Shown here in pieces: positions 34,546 through 46,706 of a DNA stretch of 64,000 nucleotides. The stretch covers positions 8,408,339-8,472,338 of the forward strand of contig CM064713.1 of the NCBI GenBank assembly GCA_032717465.1, read 5' to 3'. Under the pieces are notes generated by a model, which was given only the letters and a program-made list of their open reading frames with translations, was not told the origin of the DNA and made no database searches. Numbering within the stretch: the first letter of the stretch is position 1; each line of letters opens with the position of its first letter. A program made the position numbers and the translations under genes. Source of the DNA: Coenobita brevimanus (Eukaryota > Arthropoda > Malacostraca > Decapoda > Coenobitidae).

Positions 34546-34974
34546 TTTTCCTCTCTGCCCACTCCTTCTGCACACACTAAGAGATAATATCACATACTTA
34601 TTGTCTCATGCAATTCACAGATGAGGAGAATATAGCTGAATAATAATTCTTTCTGGGAATTAGGTCGAAGGAAGGACTGATTTCTCCTGTTAAGTTTAAA
34701 CAAGAAGTGTTTCTCAACCCAACTATTCTATTCTACCCGGTTTCTGATTAGTCATGCATCATTCTATTACTACGCATTCTAACATTTTTAACATTATTAA
34801 CTGAACTAAGAGCAAAAAACGTCACTAACAATGTGTCAATACCAATGACTATGTTCGGTTAGCACACGATTGGCAATGTTCTTGTAAGCCAGTGCTATCC
34901 AAACTGGAGAATGCACCACCCTTTGAGGTGTGTGAGGCAGATGGAGGAATGACCTGAAGCCATCTTCCAAAATT

Positions 34975-35363
34975 TGCTATTATATTGCTGTATGGCACAG
35001 AAGCCTGGGCATTGAGGAAGAATGAAGAGAAACAGCTGGAGAGGACAGAGATGAGGATGCTGCGATGGCTGATGGGAGTGGCACTGAGAGAGATGAGGAG
35101 CAATGATATCAGAGCAGAGGCAGGAGTTGTGTCAGTTATGGAGAAGGCAAGAGAGGCAAATCTGAGGTGGTATGGGACCAGGATGGAGGAAGTTAATCCT
35201 ATGAATGTGGGATGGAGGAGTCAGGTGGAAGGGAGTAGAACGAGGGGAAGACAAAGGATTAGGTGGTGAGATGCAGTTAGGCCTGAAGGAAGAGGACGCA
35301 GTGAACAGAAGTTTCTGGCGACAACATATAAGAGTGGCCAACCCCACCAGGGACTAAGGCTAA

Positions 35364-35368
<5 letters not shown>
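34975..35368 (+). pseudogene. LINE C-terminal fragment (same type as LINE-2)
   Basis: The frame 34985-35269 reads LLYGTEAWALRKNEEKQLER, then MLRWLMGVALREMRSNDIR and GVVSVMEKAREANLRWYG, and a GRQRIRW end. This is the C-terminal segment of RT-bearing LINE proteins. It ends GTGGCCAACCCCACCAGGGA, CTAAGGCTAAG and then (AT)n, close to the LINE-2 3' end. Everything upstream of the YGTEAW motif is missing (5' truncation). Confidence 0.78.
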
Positions 35369-35421
<53 letters not shown>

Positions 35422-35445
35422 TGTGTGTGTGGGTGTGTGTGTGTG
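35369..35445. repeat. (TA)n and (GT)n microsatellite
   Basis: About 25 TA units to 35419, then GTGTGTG-rich sequence. It probably grew from the LINE 3' tail. Confidence 0.9.
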
Positions 35446-35449
35446 TACG

Positions 35450-35675
35450 GTAATCCTCGTACTATCTGGACACCGACTTTCCGGACACCCCACTTACCGG
35501 ATATTGTGGGCCTGGACCATTGGAACCCCAAAATGGCCAAAAATGAAAAAAATTCCCCTCAAATCTGAATTTTTTCCCACCCACATTTTGAAATTGCTGC
35601 GCAATGCCAAACAGCTGCTTACAGTTACACCACGGCCCCTTCACCATTTCGTTCCTCCCCCCTTCCCCCTCAGGA
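35450..35675. mobile_element. Possible pogo/Tigger-like terminus
   Basis: TAATCCTCGTACTATCTGG and GACTTTCCGGACACC resemble the ends of pogo/Tigger-type elements (Tc1/mariner superfamily), whose termini read CCTCG...TATCCGGAC. No matching inverted end or transposase is visible, so this is suggestive only. Confidence 0.3.
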
Positions 35676-36010
35676 TTGCCATTTGGTATTTTTCATTACC
35701 AAATGTGGGCCAATTCGGTAATGAAAAATTCGTTTGGTAATGAATCAGAATAATGCATTACCAAATGGATTTTTCACATGTATAAGGATACACAGGATGG
35801 AGATGGTGGATTGTTTGCTCTCTCTGATTAATCTGCTAGCCAACATAGCGAAAAAATAATCAACATGCTGTTAATTATAAGGAAAGTGATTACATGTATT
35901 TCCACTTGTATATATAATTAGTGAAGAATAAATATTAGCTTTACGAATTTGGTAATGAGTTAAATTTGGTAATAAAAATTGAGGAGTTTGGTAATGTGGC
36001 CATTGCGATC
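35676..36010. mobile_element. MITE-like insert with clustered TTTGGTAATG motifs
   Basis: About eight copies of TTTGGTAATG or its complement occur in two groups, near 35683-35770 and 35945-35998, in both orientations. The centre is AT-rich and free of them. Copies on the left side form inverted pairs that could fold. The arrangement resembles subterminal transposase-binding repeats of a small DNA transposon. I could not fix precise ends. The DNA to 36630 is AT-rich with no recognised gene. Confidence 0.4.
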
Positions 36011-36632
36011 TGGCAACTCTATTTCCCCATCACCAACATTCCCAACAGTTACTGCCTAATTTCAGTCGCAAGTAGATTCTTATCATAATGGATGCTACAC
36101 GTGCACATTTTTTGTGAATAAACAGTTAATAAACTGCAATACCTCGCCACTAGACCACATGGGAAATTACAGTGTTGTGCAATGATAAGAAATTAGAATT
36201 TAGAATGCAAAGGATTAACTGTGGATTGCAAATTGGTGGTTGAAACTGGCGGTTGAAACTGGCGTGGTGCAATTAAAAACAATGTGCAGTATTAAACAAT
36301 TATAACTCACAGTGCAAAGAGTTAAGTGCAGCACAACACTGGATTACTGTACGTGCTTCGAGAGCATTTTCACCACTGCCAAAAAGTTAGAGAAGGTGGC
36401 CACAGAATTGCTGTAAGTACCCTGGCTGAGGTACAGTCACATCTAATTCCTCATTCTTTGGTTCCTTTTCATTTATTTCATGTTTTATGTCCATTATTGG
36501 TGTGAAAAGGGTCTTAAATAGGTTAAAAAAAGGTGCTATGCATGTCCAGTAGGGAGTTGTATAAGTGTTTTTCTGAGTCAGGCTTGGTTAGGGTCCATAA
36601 GTATAAGTCCAGGAGGCTGGGGCCCACTTTCT

Positions 36633-36634
<2 letters not shown>

Positions 36635-36720
<86 letters not shown>
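36635..36720. repeat. (TA)n microsatellite, left flank of piggyBac
   Basis: About 43 perfect TA units ending directly against the CCCCTTAA end of the piggyBac. Confidence 0.95.
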
Positions 36721-36723
<3 letters not shown>

Positions 36724-37134
36724 CTTAAATGCGGATCGTCTCATTTGCGATGCTCGGCCAAAAGGACATAACGGCGGATCGTTGCGTTTGCGATTCTAGT
36801 AAATTTTGAATAACCGCGGGCAAGCAGGCTCCAGCTGGTATTGTCTATCAGTACCGCCACCTTTGAGCTACTTTTAGCACACTTGACCTTTGTACTACTG
36901 ACCTCGGTTGTCGCCAAGTTTCATTTTTTTTACCCACCCACGCACCGCTGCCCGGCCCTCCCTCATCGTGCGATATGGCAGCGCGCAGACGGCTCATACG
37001 TGTCAATCTGCCCCTTCCTCTCGCAAGCACTTTATGCTATTTGGAAACGCTTGTTTCCCCAATCACACTAGCATTTTTTCGCGTGGTTTGCCCCTGTTTA
37101 GCGTCAGTCCACACGAATCTTTCAAGGTGACACC

Positions 37135-39466
37135 ATGTCCAACTCAAGCTCTTCCGAGTCTGTGCCTTCCAGCCCTCCAAAAAAGGGTTTTGTGACCTCC
37201 ACCCCGTACAAAACCTTACAAGGAACTGCTAAGGGACTTAGTGACTCGGCTGTAGCTAGTGAGTTATTGAAAGCGTCCATGGATTATGGAAGTGAAGTCG
37301 GTGTATTGTCTAGCCTGGCAGAGTCGGACACGCAATCGAGTGCTGAGTCTGAGGTGCCAGAAGTGACTATTCCTGTGCCAAGCACCTCAACAGGCAAGGC
37401 TCCTGTGAAAAGGGGCCTAGTATATGGAAAGGGGGCCAAGAGGAAAAGAAGTGGTGACCCAGCTTCCCAGCCATTGTCCCCTACACCACGTCACGCCATC
37501 GCCAGCCCGCCACGCACTCCCAGCCCCATTCTCTCATCGTCATCTTCAGCTGCCCTTTCTCCGGAGTCTTCGGAATCGCCTTCACCACCTCGGAAGGGTA
37601 GTAGGCAGTCTAGTTTACGTAGTAGAGGTTTCCGTAGGCCCAGTGTTCGTGCTAGTAGGGCTAGAACTTGTCCCCTAGTGTAAGGCTAGCTCCTAAGGTT
37701 ACTCGCACTAGGCAACTCGCCAGTCACGCCACCGCGAGTGACCTTGAACGCTCCGCTTATCTCCCCATCACCACCACCACTACACCGACACGACCTAGGA
37801 CAGCCTCTGCCTCACGCACTGCCTCACCGCCTGCCTCACCCACTGCCACACGACCTGCCTCACCCACCGCCGCCCCCAGCACCTCCCAGCCTAGGCAGGG
37901 CACTCTGGATGCCTTCGTGTGGTTAGAGGGCTCAGATTTTGTGCCGGAAGATCTGCCCTTTGATGCCAGTGGGTGTGGAATACAGGCTGACTTCCCTGTC
38001 CCAGAGGATGGTGAATGCTTGGACTACCTGTTGGCCTTCCTGGATAACGAAGCAATGGAGAAGATTTGTACCGAGACGAACAGGTACGAGGGGCAATCTG
38101 CTGCAGTTCGTGAAGAAGGTGAAGCTGCAACGCCATCCACGTCACGGATGGCAGCATGGGTTCCTGTAACGATCAGGGAACTGTTTGTATTTATTGGTTT
38201 GATGTTATTGATGCCCCACAATTGGAAGCATAAGCTCGAGGAATACTGGAGTTCAGACGATCTTTGCCCCACACCCATCTTCAATAAATACATGAGTCGC
38301 AATCGTTTCAGGCAGCTCATGACTTACCTTCACTTTGCGAACAATGATGAGCCTTCCCAAACTGACCCATTATGGAAAGTGAGGGGAATCCTGAACTTGA
38401 TCAAGGATAAGTTTACGAGGTTCCTGCGCCCCTTCAAGAAAGTGGCGATTGACGAGTCCTTGGTTTTGTTCAGGGGCCGTTTGTGCAGTATATTCCTAGC
38501 AAACGCCACCGCTTTGGAATAAAGTTTTTCGTGCTGTGCGACTGCAAGACGGGGTTCATCTTAGACTTCGTTATTTACACCGCCAGCAATGTCGACTTGG
38601 ACAAGACTGACCCCCTTGGATTCTCTGGTTCTGTGGTGAAAGTGCTGTTGGAAAAGTACTTTGGCGAGAATCATGTCCTGTATACGGACAATTACTATAC
38701 AGCTCCAAAACTCGCCAAGTACCTCTCTGAACACGGCGTCGGATCATGTGGCACTGTCAGGAGCAATAGGGCACACTACCCTGCCTTCCCCAAGGCTGAA
38801 AGATCAAAGCGGGGAGACGTGCACCTGAAGAAAACTGACAAGATGCTGGCGATCAGGTGGCACGATAAGAGAATCGTGAATGTGCTCACCACAGTTCACA
38901 AGGGGGAAATGCTGGCCACAGGGAAGGTCGACAGAAGGACTGGCGAGCCTGTGATGAAGCCTGATGCTGTTATTGACTACAACGTCAATATGCGGCTGGT
39001 GGACAAGTCTGACGTGATGATCGGAGAGATAGACTGCCTGAGGAGGAACCGTCTCTGGTACAGGAAGGTGTTCTTGCACTTGATTGATATGTGCATGCTG
39101 AACGCCTTCATCCTGTATAAGATCAAGAACATGAAGCCAGCAAACTACTCTCTCCGACGATTTTCAAAGACTTGTGTGTACCAGCTGCTTCAGCGTTTTG
39201 GGCAGGTACTGCCATCAGGTCCCAGGCGCCACCCACACACACCTCCAGACCGCCTACAGTGTCAGGACTACCTTCAGTGACACCGCCTGGAGCCACTGCC
39301 TGCCACTACCAAGAGGGGAAAAGCACTCAGGAGGTGTCATGTGTGCAGCCACACTACCAGGCAGGATAGAACATTTAGGCGCACCTCCTTGCAGTGCAAA
39401 GAGTGCAAAATTCCCCTCTGTGCTTACCCGTGTTTCTTTGACTACCACAGCCTGACTAGATATTGA
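37135..39466 (+). pseudogene. piggyBac transposase (PGBD-like), frameshifted
   Basis: ATG at 37135 opens a Ser/Pro/acidic N-terminus with a basic KGAKRKRSG patch. The frame shifts near 37670 and again near 38495, and a TGA lies at 39278-39280 before the C-terminus. The DDE/D catalytic core is recognisable: NRFRQLMTYLHF, then KVAIDESLVLFRGRL (first Asp), GIKFFVLCD, VLYTDNYYTAPKLAKYL (second Asp), MRLVDKSDVM (third Asp) and WYRKVFLHLIDMCMLNAFIL. A C-terminal cysteine-rich finger follows (CHVCSH, LQCKECK, CAYPCFFDYH) at 39335-39463. The catalytic Asp residues remain, so only the frame breaks disable it. It would excise and insert elements at TTAA. Confidence 0.88.
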
Positions 39467-39497
39467 AAATAAGGGTAAGAATCTTGAAAATAATACT

Positions 39498-39930
39498 GAG
39501 AGTGACAGTGATACTAGTGTTTAGTTTTCTTTTACGTACTGACAGTGACAGTCTGATGAGTGTAAATTAATGTATGTACTTGTAAAAGCACTGACAGTGA
39601 CAGTGTTTTTTTGTGTAAATAATTGTACATAGTAATAATATAAGTATTGCGAGTGACAGTCACTCCAGTGTAAGAAGTTGAAAGCATATGTTTCTATTCT
39701 GTGTTCTGACAGTGACAGTTTGTTGTGTAGAAAATATTATTTTTATAACAATGGACAGTGACACTGATGAATAAGGCAAAAAACTGACAGCTAGAGTGAA
39801 AGTGAGCGATAGAAATGAAGTGCGAGTGGCCGACCAGAGCGAGAATAAAGTGCCTGCTGTATAAGGCTGAATAAACTCGCGCCGCGGTGGCCTTCCTCAT
39901 TCCCTCTTCACAATAGTGGCAGTGACAGTG
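39498..39930 (+). repeat. Array of GACAGTGACAGT motifs in piggyBac 3' region
   Basis: Copies or near-copies lie at about 39502, 39541, 39593, 39654, 39708, 39754 and 39918, spaced mostly 46-61 bp with unrelated AT-rich DNA between. Related AGTGAAAGTG/AGTGACAGTG motifs occur in copies X and Y. They could be transposase-binding or structural sites. Host mimicry or chance repeat growth are alternatives. Confidence 0.6.
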
Positions 39931-40441
39931 ATTTTTATGGCCGTAATAGTGCCAAGCGAGCCTTTGCAAAGTACTATGAAGGAAAATAATGTAGTATACG
40001 TGTTTTTAGCCGTGAAAAGGGAAATGTGTGTTCAGTGACGGGAAGATCGCCGCCGCGCTGCATGTCGGCCGTGCGCTCCGTTCATTATAGCCTTATTTTC
40101 AGTGCTTATTTTACAAATACGGATTCCAAACAACCTGTACGTTGTTGTATAAAGTGTACTGTGACAGACTGAGGCTGTGGTAGAAAGAAAACCGGGTTTC
40201 TGGAGGTGTGAAAGTGAAGACTTTGTTACCCAAATTTGCAAGTCTTCTCAAGTCCTTTAGTAGTCCATGAAGGCTCAACATCTGTCTCAGGAGAAAGCTG
40301 AATGTAAGTACTATATGCCATAAAAATTTTAATGTTCTAGGGTTAATCTCTGATTTTTGGCAAATATTTTCCATCAGGTACTCAGACCCCGCTACAACCC
40401 CGCCACAGGGGGGGGATAGGCCGTACACGGCTGCGTTTAAG

Positions 40442-40444
<3 letters not shown>

Positions 40445-40518
<74 letters not shown>

Positions 40519-40533
40519 ACTGTATATATATAT
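40445..40533. repeat. (AT)n between piggyBac and Gypsy-2
   Basis: About 35 AT units, then GTATACTGTATATATATAT, ending against the Gypsy-2 5' LTR. Confidence 0.95.
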
Positions 40534-41286
40534 TGTTACATAGCCTATGATTTCATCATCCTTTGTATAATTCTAACGTACAGTATGCTGCTTGTTTGAT
40601 CACGAGCGTGTTCTACCTCACTCCCCCCTTCTCCCCTTATAGTAGAGTAAGTCGTTCTTTCTGTTGTTCAGAGCAGGAGTGTCAACTCTTTGTCCCCTAT
40701 GGCTTCATTTGCGCGTCCTTCTTACAAGTTGTATCAAGCTCTGCCGGCCCCTATATAATGAGCTCAGTTTCTGCATTAATTGCCACTCAGATCTACTCCT
40801 CATTTTGTTCACATCTCTGTCCTCCCCTGTACAGTTGTTATTTTTTTGAGTGCTCAGGAAGTCTCCAACCATCTAGCTGCTGTGTAATTTGAGTATAAGT
40901 GTTATTACATTTTTTCTTGTACTGTATAGCATAAGGTGTTAATTCGTAGGCCTGGTAAGGTTTTTGTGATTCATGTAAAGTTCATATTGTCAGCCATTAT
41001 TAATAATATTTTGTATCTGTACTAATATATCTTGCATTAACTGAGCATTATCCGGTTTTCTCATTTTATCAGGGCTGACGTAGATAAATTTACTCTTGCT
41101 AATTTCGTGTTAATAGCGGCTATTGCAGTTAACCATATATTTAACTTGTTTTTGCCATTACATTATCCTTATGAGTCCTGAATGTTTAGTTGTTAGTTTG
41201 AGCATTAAACTTTAACTTGTAATTTTACCTAACTCTTTTGTTTTGAACCTGGAACTTTGCGGGACAGTTTTCTCTGTTCCGTAACA
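40534..41286 (+). repeat. Gypsy-2 5' LTR
   Basis: 753 bp. It contains TATATAA at 40752-40758 with an initiator-like CTCAGA about 34 bp downstream (near 40787), a plausible polymerase II promoter. ATTAAA near 41204 is a possible polyadenylation signal. A 109-codon open frame in both LTRs is not expected to be a gene. Confidence 0.93.
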
Positions 41287-41292
41287 TAAATT

Positions 41293-41300
41293 TGGCGACC
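41293..41300 (+). other. Gypsy-2 primer-binding site
   Basis: TGGCGACC lies six bases after the LTR. It complements the GGTCGCCA end used by tRNA-Arg-primed elements such as Drosophila 412. Confidence 0.55.
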
Positions 41301-41370
41301 TCTTATCAGGATATTCAGAATATTATCGTAAGGATATTGCTTGATATTTTGTGACTATGATTTATTCATG

Positions 41371-44300
41371 ATGTCTACTATTACTACGCTTGATGATGCC
41401 AAAGATTTTTGGTCAAATGTGCAAGCAGTGTGTGATGTAGAAAACAGAACAAAGAATGAACTTAAGCTTGTTGCTCAATAATTGGGAATTGCTGTTCGCT
41501 CTCATCATTCTAAAGATCAAATTGTTGACATAATTAATAAAAGCTTGTTTAATGTAACTCCTCGAAATGAGCAAACGCAGATTGAATTACCTCAGTTACA
41601 CCTAGCCCTGCAGGAGGCCCGTGCTAAGGAGGCTGAGGCACAAGTTGAACTTGTTAGGATTCAGGCAGACCATGAGTATCGCATGAAACAATGTGGAACT
41701 GGATCATCTAGCTCTGATGATTTTGATGTGGCTAAAAATGTTAAACTTGTCCCTCCTTTTAATGAATCTGATTTAACAAAGTATTTTCAGTTGTTTGAGA
41801 GGGTAGCTACAGGTTTTAATTGGCCCAAAAAGTATTGGCCGGTACTCCTTCAGTGTGTTCTCACCGGTAAAGCTCAAGTAACTTATGCATCTTTGCCTCA
41901 GGATCAATCTGATAATTATGATGTAGTTAAGAGCTTGATTCATAAGGCCTATGAGCTTGTTCCTGAAGCCTATAGAGTAAAATTTAGGACAACTTATAAG
42001 CAAGATAAACAATCCCATGTTGAGTATGCAAAAATCAAAGAAGATCTGTTAGAGCAGTGGTTAAATTCTAAGAATGTAAATTCTGATTTTGATAAGTTTA
42101 AGCAGATGATTTTGCTGGAGGATTTCAAAAGGTGTATTAATAAAGATGTAAGCCTATATCATGACGAGAAAAGAATAGATAATTTGTCTGATGCTGCAGT
42201 TTTAGCTGATGAATATGTTCTCACTCACAAGAGATATTCTAAAGACAAAAGGAAAGCTAAGAGTAAATACGTTGCCTCTACTCAGAGTACAGGTAACAGG
42301 AAAGAGAATAAAGATGATGTTTCTCAGGAAGTAAATACCAGCTTCACCTCTAGATTTCAGAAAAGTAAATGTACTTATTGTAGTAAGCTTGGTCATACTA
42401 CGGAGAAATGTTTCAGAAGACAGCGTGATGTGAACAAAAAGGAGTCTTTAAATATTCAGTCAATTGGTCTAGTGTCCACCCTTGAGAGTTCCCAGAATTC
42501 TTTAACTGAGTTAACTGAACCTGCTTTGAGGGGTAAATTAAATTCTCATGATGAAGCTCCTCTTTTGAGCAGTAACGTGGGTGACACTCTCAAGAGTTCA
42601 TGTGCTAATTTCCTGTCTGATGATTTTGTCAGTCCTCTGGACAGTAATGACAGGAAATCAGTTAAAATATATCGTGATACAGGTGCTTGCCAATCCCTTA
42701 TGCTGACCAGTGTTCTAGGCTCTAATGTTAATTCCTCTGATGAAACTGTAATCTTACAAGGTGTAGGGAATAATTACTTCTCTGTCCCTCTGTGCAGAGT
42801 GAATTTAGGGTCTGGTTTTGTTAATGGTTCCGTTATGGTTGGGTTGGTTGAGACATTCCCAATGTCAGGTGTAACTTTCTTACTTGGAAATGATATTGGT
42901 GGAAGTCAAGTGTGTCCAGCTCCTCAGTTGTCTAGTGAGCCAGTGGCTGCGGCCCAGGATTGTGATGTCCCTGATGTGTTCTCTGCATGTGCTGTCACTA
43001 GGGCTAAGTCTAAAGTTACTGGTGACTTAGAGGATAATGATGATGATGATGTTATCCTAGCTGACACTTTTCTTGCTAATTTGGACCACTCACCAGATGA
43101 GGCAGTACCCCGTAGTGTTGATAATTTGTCTCGTCAAGAGTTGGTTGAGTTGCAGGTTGCTGACCCTGAGTTGAAAGGTCTAGCTAACTCTGCTTGCAGT
43201 GAGGAAGAGTCAGCTGGTGCTTCTACTTGTTATTATATAAAGTCAGGAGTACTTATGAGGAAGTGGAGACCCCCAACAGCATCAGCCGACTGTGAATGGG
43301 AGGTTGTACATCAAGTTGTCATCCCTCGTGTTTGTAGGCAGGATATCATTAGAGTGGCTCATGATTCCAGTTTGGCAGGACACCTTGGAGTGAGGAAGAC
43401 TGTGGCACGCATTTTGAAACACTTCTACTGGCCAGGTATCTTTAGAGATGTTTCCTGGTATTGTAAGTCTTGTCACACCTGTAAAGTTGTGGGGAAGTGC
43501 AATCAGACCGAAAAGGTTGCACCTCTAATTCCCATTCCTCCTTTTGAGGCGCCATTCACACGTGTGTTGGTGGATATTGTGGGCCCTCTTCCTAAGACTT
43601 CTTCAGGATTTTCTTATGTGTTGACCCTGATTGATATGGCTACTCGTTATCCTGAAGCCATTCCACTTAGAAATATCTCAGCACAGAACGTGGTTAAGGA
43701 AATGCTAGGGTTCTTCACAAAGTTTGGTCTACCCAAGGAGGTACAGTCAGACCGGGGAAGAAATTTCATGTCCAATGTTTTCAAGCAGTCTCTGAAAGAG
43801 TTGGGCATCACCCAGATCACGTTTTCAGCTTACCATCCCCAGACCCAAGGAGCGTTGGAGAGATATCATCAAACACTCAAATCGATGCTCAAGAAATACT
43901 GTTTGGAACATCAGAAAGACTGGGATAAAGGTCTTCCATTCGTTGTATTTGCCGCAAGAGAATCTCCAAATGAATCACTGGGCTTCTTACCCTTTGAACT
44001 ACTGTTTGGCCATGAAGTAAGAGGACCCCTTAAGCTACTCAAGGAATGCTGGCTGTCGGAGGAAGATGATGTCAACCTGCTGGAGTATGTGATGAAGTTC
44101 AAAGAACGGCTGTCCACTGCTTTATAGCTGGCGAGAGTTAATTTAAGAGCTGCTCAGGAGAAGATGAAGACTTGGTATGATAAGAAGTCCAGGTTACGCC
44201 ACTTTCAGCCAGGAGATCAGGTTTTGATTCTGCTACCGGTGCATGGGCAACCTCTTCAAGCCAAGTTTAGTGGTCCTTATTTCGTGGAGAAGAAACTCAG

Positions 44301-45891
44301 CGATGTCAACTATGTCATCGCCACACCAGATCGTAGAAAGAACAAGCAACTTTGTCACATCAACATGCTAAAGTTATATCACAGGCGGGACGAAAATAAC
44401 CCAGTCTGCACTGTAGCTGTTCCACCCGAGTCTGCAAGTGAAGTTCTCCCATGCAGCATGAGCCTGAGTGATAGTTTGGGGAAGAATCCTGATATCATGA
44501 ATGATCTCCAGACTAAGCTTTCTTATCTAGCTCCCGAGGAGTTTTCGGCATTACTGCAGGAGTACCCGCAAGTGTTCCGTGCCACTCCAGGAAGAACCAC
44601 TGTGTTAATGCATGATGTCGATGTTGGAGACACAAAGCCAATTAAACTGCCTCCTTACCGTGTGAACCCAGTGAAAGTTCCTCTCATCGAGAAGGAGCTT
44701 GGCTACCTGTTGGACCACAAGATGATTGAGCCCTGTCAGAGCGAGTGGAGTTCTCCTGTCACTCTAGTCCCTAAGCCAGGTGGGTCACAGCGGCTTTGCA
44801 TTGACTACAGACGTGTTAATCAGATAACCAAAACGGACACTTACCCTCTCCCTCGCGTGGAAGATTGCATAGACAAGATCGGAAAGGCTAGGTACATAAG
44901 TAAGTTTGATTTGTTAAAGGGATACTGGCAAGTACCTATGACTGAACGTGCTAGGGAGATCTCATGTTTTGTAACACTAGGAAAGACTTCTGCATGTACT
45001 ATAATGCCATATGGTATGAAGAATGCACCAGCCACTTTTCAGGAGCTCATGAATGTTGTAAGAGAGGGTTTGGCAGGGTGTGTTGTTTATATTGATGATG
45101 TATTAATCTTCAGTGACAACTGGAAAGATCACCTATGCCATGTCAGTAAATTTCTTGAGCGTTTGGTTCAGGCTAATCTTGTAGCTAATTTATCAAAGTG
45201 TGAGTTTGGTCAAGCTAAAGTTCAGTACCTTGGGTACGTAATTGGTGATGGACATGTTGCACCACCAGGAGCTAAGGTTCAGGTTATAAGTGATCTTTCC
45301 AGACCTAAAAGTAGGAAAGAGCTATAAAGATTTTTGGGAACGGTAGGTTATTACAGGAGATTTGTTCTTAACTTTTCAATTCTTGTATCACCACTTACAG
45401 ACCTACTGAAAAAGGGAGTTAAATTTGTCTGGACCGATAACTGTGAATCCTCTTTCAGTAAACTTAAAGCTATCCTATTAAGTCAGCCAGTGCTCGCTAC
45501 TCCAAATTTTGCTAAGCCTTTTAAGATGGCTGTTGACGCAAGTGATACGGGAGCTGGGGCTGTTTTGCTGCAAGAGGATCATCAGGGTATTGAACAGCCT
45601 GTATCTTATTACAGTAAGAAGTTCACTCCACCTCAAAAGAACTACTCAACTATTGAGAAAGAGCTTTTGGCCTTGATCTTAGGTTTACAGCATTTTTCAT
45701 TTTATTTGTGTTCTGGTTTTGACCCCATAGTCATTTATACCGATCATAACCCACTGAAATTCCTTAGTAAGTTTAAAGATAAAAATCAGAGATTGACAAG
45801 ATGGAGTCTACTTCTTCAGGAGTATTCATTAGATATACAGCATATCAAGGGGAAAGATAATGTTATTGCAGATTGCTTATCTAGACTTTAG
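41371..45891 (+). pseudogene. Gypsy-2 gag-pol, one frame with three stops
   Basis: A single frame of 1,506 codons is broken by TAA 41479-41481, TAG 44125-44127 and TAA 45325-45327. Gag has a SCAN-like capsid region (FQLFERVATGFNWPKKYW near 41785-41840) and one zinc knuckle, CTYCSKLGHTTEKC (42370-42411). The protease has DTGA (42676-42687). The integrase follows with HDSSLAGHLG / CKSCHTC, LVDIVGP, QSDRGRNF and GALERYHQ (about 43360-43870). Its C-terminal module is at 44164-44390. Then come the RT (GYWQVPM, YIDD at 45088-45099) and RNase H (VDASDTGAG, TIEKELLA, YTDHNPL). All catalytic residues are present, so only the stops separate it from an intact polyprotein. Confidence 0.93.
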
Positions 45892-45944
45892 ACAGATTGT
45901 TTTAGAGTACTGTTATAAGAATTTTCCTTTGTAAATTTCTTTTT

Positions 45945-45957
45945 CTTTGTGGGGAGG
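45945..45957 (+). other. Gypsy-2 polypurine tract
   Basis: TTTGTGGGGAGG directly precedes the 3' LTR. Confidence 0.7.
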
Positions 45958-46706
45958 TGTTACATAGCCTATGATTTCATCATCCTTTGTATAATTCTAA
46001 CGTACAGTATGCTGCTTGCTTGATCACGAGCGTGTTCTACCTCACTCCCCCCTTCTCCCCTTATAGTAGAGTAAGTCGTTCTTTCTGTTGTTCAGAGCAG
46101 GAGTGTCAACTCTTTGTCCCCTATGGCTTCATTTGCGTGTCCTTCTTACAAGTTGTATCAAGCTCTGCCGGCCCCTATATAATGAGCTCAGTCTCTGCAT
46201 TAATTGCCACTCAGATCTACTCCTCATTTTGTTCACATCTCTGTCCTCCCCTGTACAGTTGTTATTTTTTTGAGTGCTCAGGAAGTCTCCAACCATCTAG
46301 CTGCTGTGTAATTTGAGTATAAGTGTTATTACATTTTTTCTTGTACTGTATAGCATAAGGTGTTAATTCGTAGGCCTGGTAAGGTTTTTGTGATTCATGT
46401 AAAGTTCATATTGTCAGCCATTATTAATAATATTTTGTATCTGTACTAATATATCTTGCATTAACTGAGAATTATCCGGTTTTCTCATTTTATCAGGGCT
46501 GACGTAGATAAATTTACTCTTGCTAATTTCCTGTTAATAGCGGCTATTGCAGTTAACCATATATTTAACCTGTTTTTGCCATTACATTATCCTTATGAGT
46601 CCTGAATGTTTAGTTGTTAGTTTGAGCATTAAACTTTAACTTGTAATTTTACCTAACTCTTTTGTTTTGAACCTGGAACTTTGCGGGACAGTTTTCTCTG
46701 TTCCGA

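Larger units (their letters stand above)
36721..40444 (+). mobile_element. piggyBac family 2, long (transposase-bearing) copy
   Basis: 3,724 bp with termini CCCCTTAAATGCGG... and ...GCGTTTAAGGGG. Just inside the left end are two direct repeats of about 25 bp (GCGGATCGTCTCATTTGCGA and GCGGATCGTTGCGTTTGCGA). The 3' third (about 39500-39930) carries a series of GACAGTGACAGT motifs. Both flanks are (AT)n. In the shorter relatives the CCCC is preceded by TTAA, but here by ATAT on both sides. The right 250 bp matches copies X and Y. Confidence 0.85.

Noticed and set aside
36523..36799. Open frames with long Ile-Tyr runs on both strands
   Set aside because: Direct translation of the (TA)n tract. 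The same explanation applies near 35221-35493 and 46636-46869.
40563..40892. 109-codon ORF repeated at 45987-46316
   Set aside because: It is duplicated only because it lies in the two LTRs of Gypsy-2. It has no domain and differs in reading only where the LTRs differ.
41371..45891. Programmed stop-codon readthrough in Gypsy-2
   Set aside because: The three stops lie inside gag, between integrase subdomains and inside the RT C-terminal region, not at a single gag-pol border. Point mutations are the simpler reading.
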